Assembly (NCBI RefSeq): GCF_023638035.1
Contig: NZ_JAKRVX010000001.1
Span: forward strand, 62,001 to 126,000
Direction of reading: 5' to 3'
Length of the DNA stretch: 64,000 nt
DNA from: Natronocalculus amylovorans
GTDB taxonomy: Archaea > Halobacteriota > Halobacteria > Halobacteriales > Haloferacaceae
Part shown: in pieces, positions 60,784-64,000 of the stretch
How positions within the stretch are numbered: position 1 is the stretch's first letter
How the letters are laid out: each line of letters opens with the position of its first letter
Program-made: the position numbers and the translations under genes
Notes under the pieces: model-generated
The model's input: the letters and a program-made list of their open reading frames with translations, nothing else
The model's database searches: none
Told to the model about the DNA's origin: nothing

Positions 60784-62709
60784 ATGAGTTCCGTAGATAA
60801 ACAACTCGACGAACTGAAAACAGACGTTGAACAGCAGATTCCAAACGATATCACCGTTACAGATGTCAAATATGAAGGACCGGAGCTGGTTCTGTATACC
60901 CCAGATCCGAAGCGCTTTGCTGGTGATGGCGAACTTGTCCGGAAACTTGCGAGCAAGTTCAGAAAACGAATTACCATCAGACCAGACCCAACTGCCCTCA
61001 CAGACACGACCACGGCTGAAGAGAAGATTCTTAGTGTCATTCCCGAGGAAGCGCGGGTTACTGATTTAGATTTTCATCACGACACCGGTGAAGTGGTCAT
61101 TGAGGCTGGAAAACCAGGGATGGTGATCGGTCGTCATGGGGCGACACTCCGTGAAATCACCAAAGAAGTTGGATGGACACCCGAAGTTGTTCGGACACCA
61201 CCGATCGAATCCTCGACAGTCTCAAACGTCCGAAACTTCCTCAAACAGGAGCGAGACGATCGCCGGGATATTCTCGAACGAGTTGGACGACAGATCCATC
61301 GTGAACAGCTTGGCCGAGAGGAGTGGGTCCGAATCTCCACGCTTGGGTGTTGCCGTGAAGTCGGACGCGCAAGTTTTGTTCTCTCAACCGCAGACACTCG
61401 AATCCTGATTGACTGTGGTGACAAGCCAGGCGCAGAGGGCGAGGTTCCGTATCTCCAAGTGCCGGAAGCACTTGGCTCAGGTGCAAACTCGATCGACGCA
61501 GTTGTGTTGACACACGCCCACCTTGATCACTCCGCACTTATTCCACTCTTATTCAAGTACGGATACGATGGGCCAATCTACTGTACGGAACCAACCCGTG
61601 ATCTCATGGGGCTTCTCACACTGGATTATCTTGATGTTGCAGCCAAAGAAGGTCGAGCACCACCATATGAGTCCGAGATGGTACGGGAGGCGATCAAACA
61701 CACAATTCCGATCGAATACGGCGACGTAACTGATATTGCACCAGATATTAAGCTCACCTTCCATAACGCGGGCCACATTCTCGGCTCGGCAGTATCACAC
61801 TTCCATATTGGAGATGGGATGTACAACGTCGCATTCTCCGGTGACATTCACTACAAAGATACGCGGCTTTTCAACGGTGCAGTCAACGACTTCCCACGTG
61901 TTGAGACATTAGTTATGGAATCTACCTACGGTGGACGGAATGATTATCAGACTGATCAAGCGGATTCAGAAGCGAACCTCGTTGAGATTATCAACGAAAC
62001 GTATGAGAAGGGTGGGAAAATTGTCATCCCTGCGTTTGCAGTCGGTCGGTCTCAAGAGATCATGCTTGTGCTCGAGGAGGCGATGCGATCGGGCAAGATT
62101 CCATCCATGCCAGTTCACCTTGATGGGATGATCTGGGAGGCGACAGCAATTCATACGACCTACCCAGAGTATCTCCGCGATGATCTCCGAGATCGGATCT
62201 TCCACGAGGACAAAAATCCATTCCTCGCCGACGAATTCAACCACATTGATGCCGGTGAAGAGGAGCGACAGGATGTTGCTGATGGTGATCAGTGTATTAT
62301 CCTTTCGACGTCCGGGATGGTGACTGGCGGCCCAATTATGTCGTGGCTGAGACATATTGGCCCGGACCCAGATTCACGGCTTGTGTTTGTAGGGTATCAG
62401 GCACAAGGAACGCTCGGTCGACGCATTCAAACTGGGTGGGATGAGATTCCGGTTCCAAATCCAAACGACGCCGGTCGAACAAGTACGCTCTCGCTCAATA
62501 TGGATGTTTCAACCGTTGATGGGTTCTCTGGACACGCTGACAGAGAAGGGTTAATGAACTTTGTTGGGACCATGAACCCACGGCCGGAAAAAGTGTTGTG
62601 TGTTCACGGTGACGAACGATCGGTGCAAGACCTTTCGTCTGCATTGTACCATGAATACAATATGCGAACGTTCGCACCAAAGAATCTCGAAACGTTTAGA
62701 TTTAAATAA
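60784..62709 (+). CDS. Archaeal CPSF73-like ribonuclease aCPSF1 (beta-CASP family)
   Basis: A 641-residue nuclease that trims and ends archaeal transcripts. N-terminal KH domains (about residues 1-150, with GKPGMVIGRHGATLREI) bind RNA. The metallo-beta-lactamase core has HAHLDHSALIP (HxHxDH), NAGHILGSA and SGDIHYKDTRLF. The beta-CASP domain shows ESTYGGRN, and the last motif is FSGHADREGLMNF with a final VHGDERSVQDL. In archaea aCPSF1 is a general transcription termination factor. Start MSSVDKQLDELK is the family start. Confidence 0.95.
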   Translation: MSSVDKQLDELKTDVEQQIPNDITVTDVKYEGPELVLYTPDPKRFAGDGELVRKLASKFRKRITIRPDPTALTDTTTAEEKILSVIPEEARVTDLDFHHDTGEVVIEAGKPGMVIGRHGATLREITKEVGWTPEVVRTPPIESSTVSNVRNFLKQERDDRRDILERVGRQIHREQLGREEWVRISTLGCCREVGRASFVLSTADTRILIDCGDKPGAEGEVPYLQVPEALGSGANSIDAVVLTHAHLDHSALIPLLFKYGYDGPIYCTEPTRDLMGLLTLDYLDVAAKEGRAPPYESEMVREAIKHTIPIEYGDVTDIAPDIKLTFHNAGHILGSAVSHFHIGDGMYNVAFSGDIHYKDTRLFNGAVNDFPRVETLVMESTYGGRNDYQTDQADSEANLVEIINETYEKGGKIVIPAFAVGRSQEIMLVLEEAMRSGKIPSMPVHLDGMIWEATAIHTTYPEYLRDDLRDRIFHEDKNPFLADEFNHIDAGEEERQDVADGDQCIILSTSGMVTGGPIMSWLRHIGPDPDSRLVFVGYQAQGTLGRRIQTGWDEIPVPNPNDAGRTSTLSLNMDVSTVDGFSGHADREGLMNFVGTMNPRPEKVLCVHGDERSVQDLSSALYHEYNMRTFAPKNLETFRFK

Positions 62710-62712
62710 GAA

Positions 62713-62883
62713 TTAACGGAGCTCTTTCCACTCTGCACCGCAGTCTGGGCAGGTTCTAACCGAAAACACTTCTGCAGGGTCGTTCTTCTTTTTGAGCGTC
62801 TGGTCACACGATTTGCATTTTATGCGCTCATAGTTATCTTTGAACAATTCCCCATCTCTGAGACCCTTCCGCGTTGATTTCAT
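62713..62883 (-). CDS. HVO_0758-type zinc-finger microprotein
   Basis: A 56-residue protein MKSTRKGLRDGELFKDNYE... with two CxxC pairs (KCKSCD and RTCPDCGAEW) and a terminal KELR, matching the HVO_0758 family of small haloarchaeal zinc-finger proteins. The ATG at 62883 is chosen; nine residues upstream are unlikely. It is convergent with aCPSF1, three bases apart, and divergent from the MFS gene. Role unknown; these proteins bind one zinc. Confidence 0.85.
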   Translation of the reverse strand: MKSTRKGLRDGELFKDNYERIKCKSCDQTLKKKNDPAEVFSVRTCPDCGAEWKELR

Positions 62884-62984
62884 AATTGTCGCTTTGTAGT
62901 GAAAGGTCAAAAAGGCCCCGTACTATTGGCTGACGCCTGTCTGACACCAACGGAAAGAATAGGTCCTACGCTTCCGGTTTCGGA

Positions 62985-64000
62985 ATGTTTGAACAGGCTC
63001 ACCAAGTGGATATCAGTGTGGCACGTGCTCGACTCTTTGCGTCTCTCTGTGGGTTGGTCTTTCTGGTTAACCTTGCTCGGATTGTGTTTGCCCCGCTTTT
63101 GAGCGTCTTTATTGACGAATTTGCAATCGGTGAAGCGACCGCAGGCCTCATTGTAACGCTTGCGTGGGTTGGAAGCGCATCGCTTCGGCTCCCAACAGGA
63201 TGGCTCCTAACAAAGGTCCCGCGCCATCACGTTGTCCTCGCATCGGGTCTCATTCTCGCAGTATCGTCTGCATTTGCGGCAACTGCAACAACAGTCCCAC
63301 ACCTGATGGCCGGTGCATTCTTAATGGGAATTGCTTCCGGCGTCTACTTTGTGTCCGCAAATCCGCTCCTCAGTGAGCTCTATCCAAAACGGGTTGGAAG
63401 AGCGATGGGCATACACGGTACGGCGAGTCAGATTGCAGCAGTCATCGCGGCACCATTTGTTGCGCTGACATTGTACGTTGATTGGCGGCTTTCTCTGTGG
63501 GCGATCGCCGTTGCTGCAGCAGGAGTCACACTCTATACCTGGGTTGCTGCGAAGCAGACAACGCTTCCAACCGCGGGGAAGAACGATCGTAATCTGCTCG
63601 CTGCTGCACGATCGCAATGGCGGATTATCGTCACAGCGCTCGCAATTATCGGTGCAGTATCGTTCGTCTGGCAGGGTGTCTTTAATTTCTATGAGCTGTA
63701 TATGCAGTCAAAAGGGCTCTCTCGAGGGATGTCCGCAACGATGTTGACAATCATCTTCGCAGCGGGTGTACCTGCATTCTACTTTGGTGGTGACCTCGCC
63801 GATCGGCTTCCACACGTTCCGTACATGCTCGGGATTGTCGTGTCGTTTGTCGTGAGCCTCCTCATATTAACGATCGTCGAACACCTCGCAGTGCTCATCA
63901 TCATGACTGCAGTTGTGGGGTTCATTATTCATATGTTGTTTCCAGCAGTGGACACGTATCTACTTGATACACTCCCTGATGATGCTCGTGGAAGCGCATA
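62985..64000 (+). CDS. MFS transporter, 3' end beyond window
   Basis: An open frame from ATG 62985 to the edge, at least 338 residues, with about ten hydrophobic segments so far. It reads as a major-facilitator protein, with the loop motif TGWLLTKVPRHHVV after helix 2, and GDLADRLPH as a second copy after helix 8. Probably an uptake or efflux carrier of the MFS, possibly of the nitrate/cyanate-like type by its LYPKRVGRAMGIHGTASQIA segment. Substrate unknown. The stop lies outside. Confidence 0.85.
   Translation, partial: MFEQAHQVDISVARARLFASLCGLVFLVNLARIVFAPLLSVFIDEFAIGEATAGLIVTLAWVGSASLRLPTGWLLTKVPRHHVVLASGLILAVSSAFAATATTVPHLMAGAFLMGIASGVYFVSANPLLSELYPKRVGRAMGIHGTASQIAAVIAAPFVALTLYVDWRLSLWAIAVAAAGVTLYTWVAAKQTTLPTAGKNDRNLLAAARSQWRIIVTALAIIGAVSFVWQGVFNFYELYMQSKGLSRGMSATMLTIIFAAGVPAFYFGGDLADRLPHVPYMLGIVVSFVVSLLILTIVEHLAVLIIMTAVVGFIIHMLFPAVDTYLLDTLPDDARGSA

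Noticed and set aside
60116-60787. Plus-strand frame of 223 codons ending at the aCPSF1 start
   Set aside because: Most of it is antisense to the unknown gene at 60059-60541, and the remainder is the aCPSF1 leader with basic, atypical composition. The ATGA contact with aCPSF1 is probably accidental.

Overview
The window is archaeal and haloarchaeal. The proteins are strongly acidic. Exported proteins carry Tat twin-arginine signals and lipoboxes. Markers include a PAN proteasomal ATPase, an intein-split PolB, Mre11-Rad50, aCPSF1, an archaeal-type ProRS, SirR, halocyanin and an HVO_0758-type zinc-finger protein. By eye G+C is near 50%, low for haloarchaea, which suggests the Haloquadratum lineage or another low-GC Halobacteria. 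The tight gene packing is a reason for caution about Haloquadratum itself. The palindrome CGATCG is far commoner than chance, and I counted about 34 copies in the first 10 kb.

Layout. 1-8.2 kb is an acetate block: a 5'-truncated, divergent acetyl-CoA synthetase paralog, a recombinase-like/GAF/HTH_10 regulator, a full acs, a two-component sodium:solute symporter and a UspA protein. 8.2-13 kb holds a small zinc-binding protein, an HD phosphohydrolase, an acyl-CoA ligase, a MinD-like ATPase and a second UspA. 13-21.2 kb is a respiratory island, mostly on the minus strand: split cytochrome b, a membrane-anchored blue-copper protein where a Rieske protein might be expected, CoxA, and a set of small haloarchaea-specific membrane proteins. 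21.2-33.4 kb is information processing: Nth, PAN, a winged-helix regulator, Mre11-Rad50 and PolB with an intein. 33.5-38.3 kb is iron: SufC-SufB-SufD, a ferritin-like protein and SirR, followed by tRNA-Gln and a broken beta-helix gene. 39.7-45.9 kb is a complete dipeptide/oligopeptide ABC importer operon.

46-64 kb is mixed. It holds small unknown proteins, a lipoprotein, an actin-like ATPase (probably salactin family) beside an ArlD/E-like protein, AlaX, an HD protein, an epimerase, an M48 peptidase, a DUF123 protein, GltB, ProS, a NUDIX hydrolase, aCPSF1, the HVO_0758-type protein and a truncated MFS transporter.

Working together: the acetate block takes up and activates acetate under a dedicated regulator. 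The respiratory island would pass electrons from quinol through cytochrome b and blue copper to the aa3 oxidase. The Suf, ferritin-like and SirR genes form an iron/Fe-S module. No gene-free stretch exceeds 300 bases; the longest are 60542-60783 (leader of the aCPSF1 gene) and 39481-39668 (AT-rich promoter region of the ABC operon). I saw no CRISPR array, rRNA gene or insertion sequence. DUF family numbers are from memory and should be treated as labels to verify.
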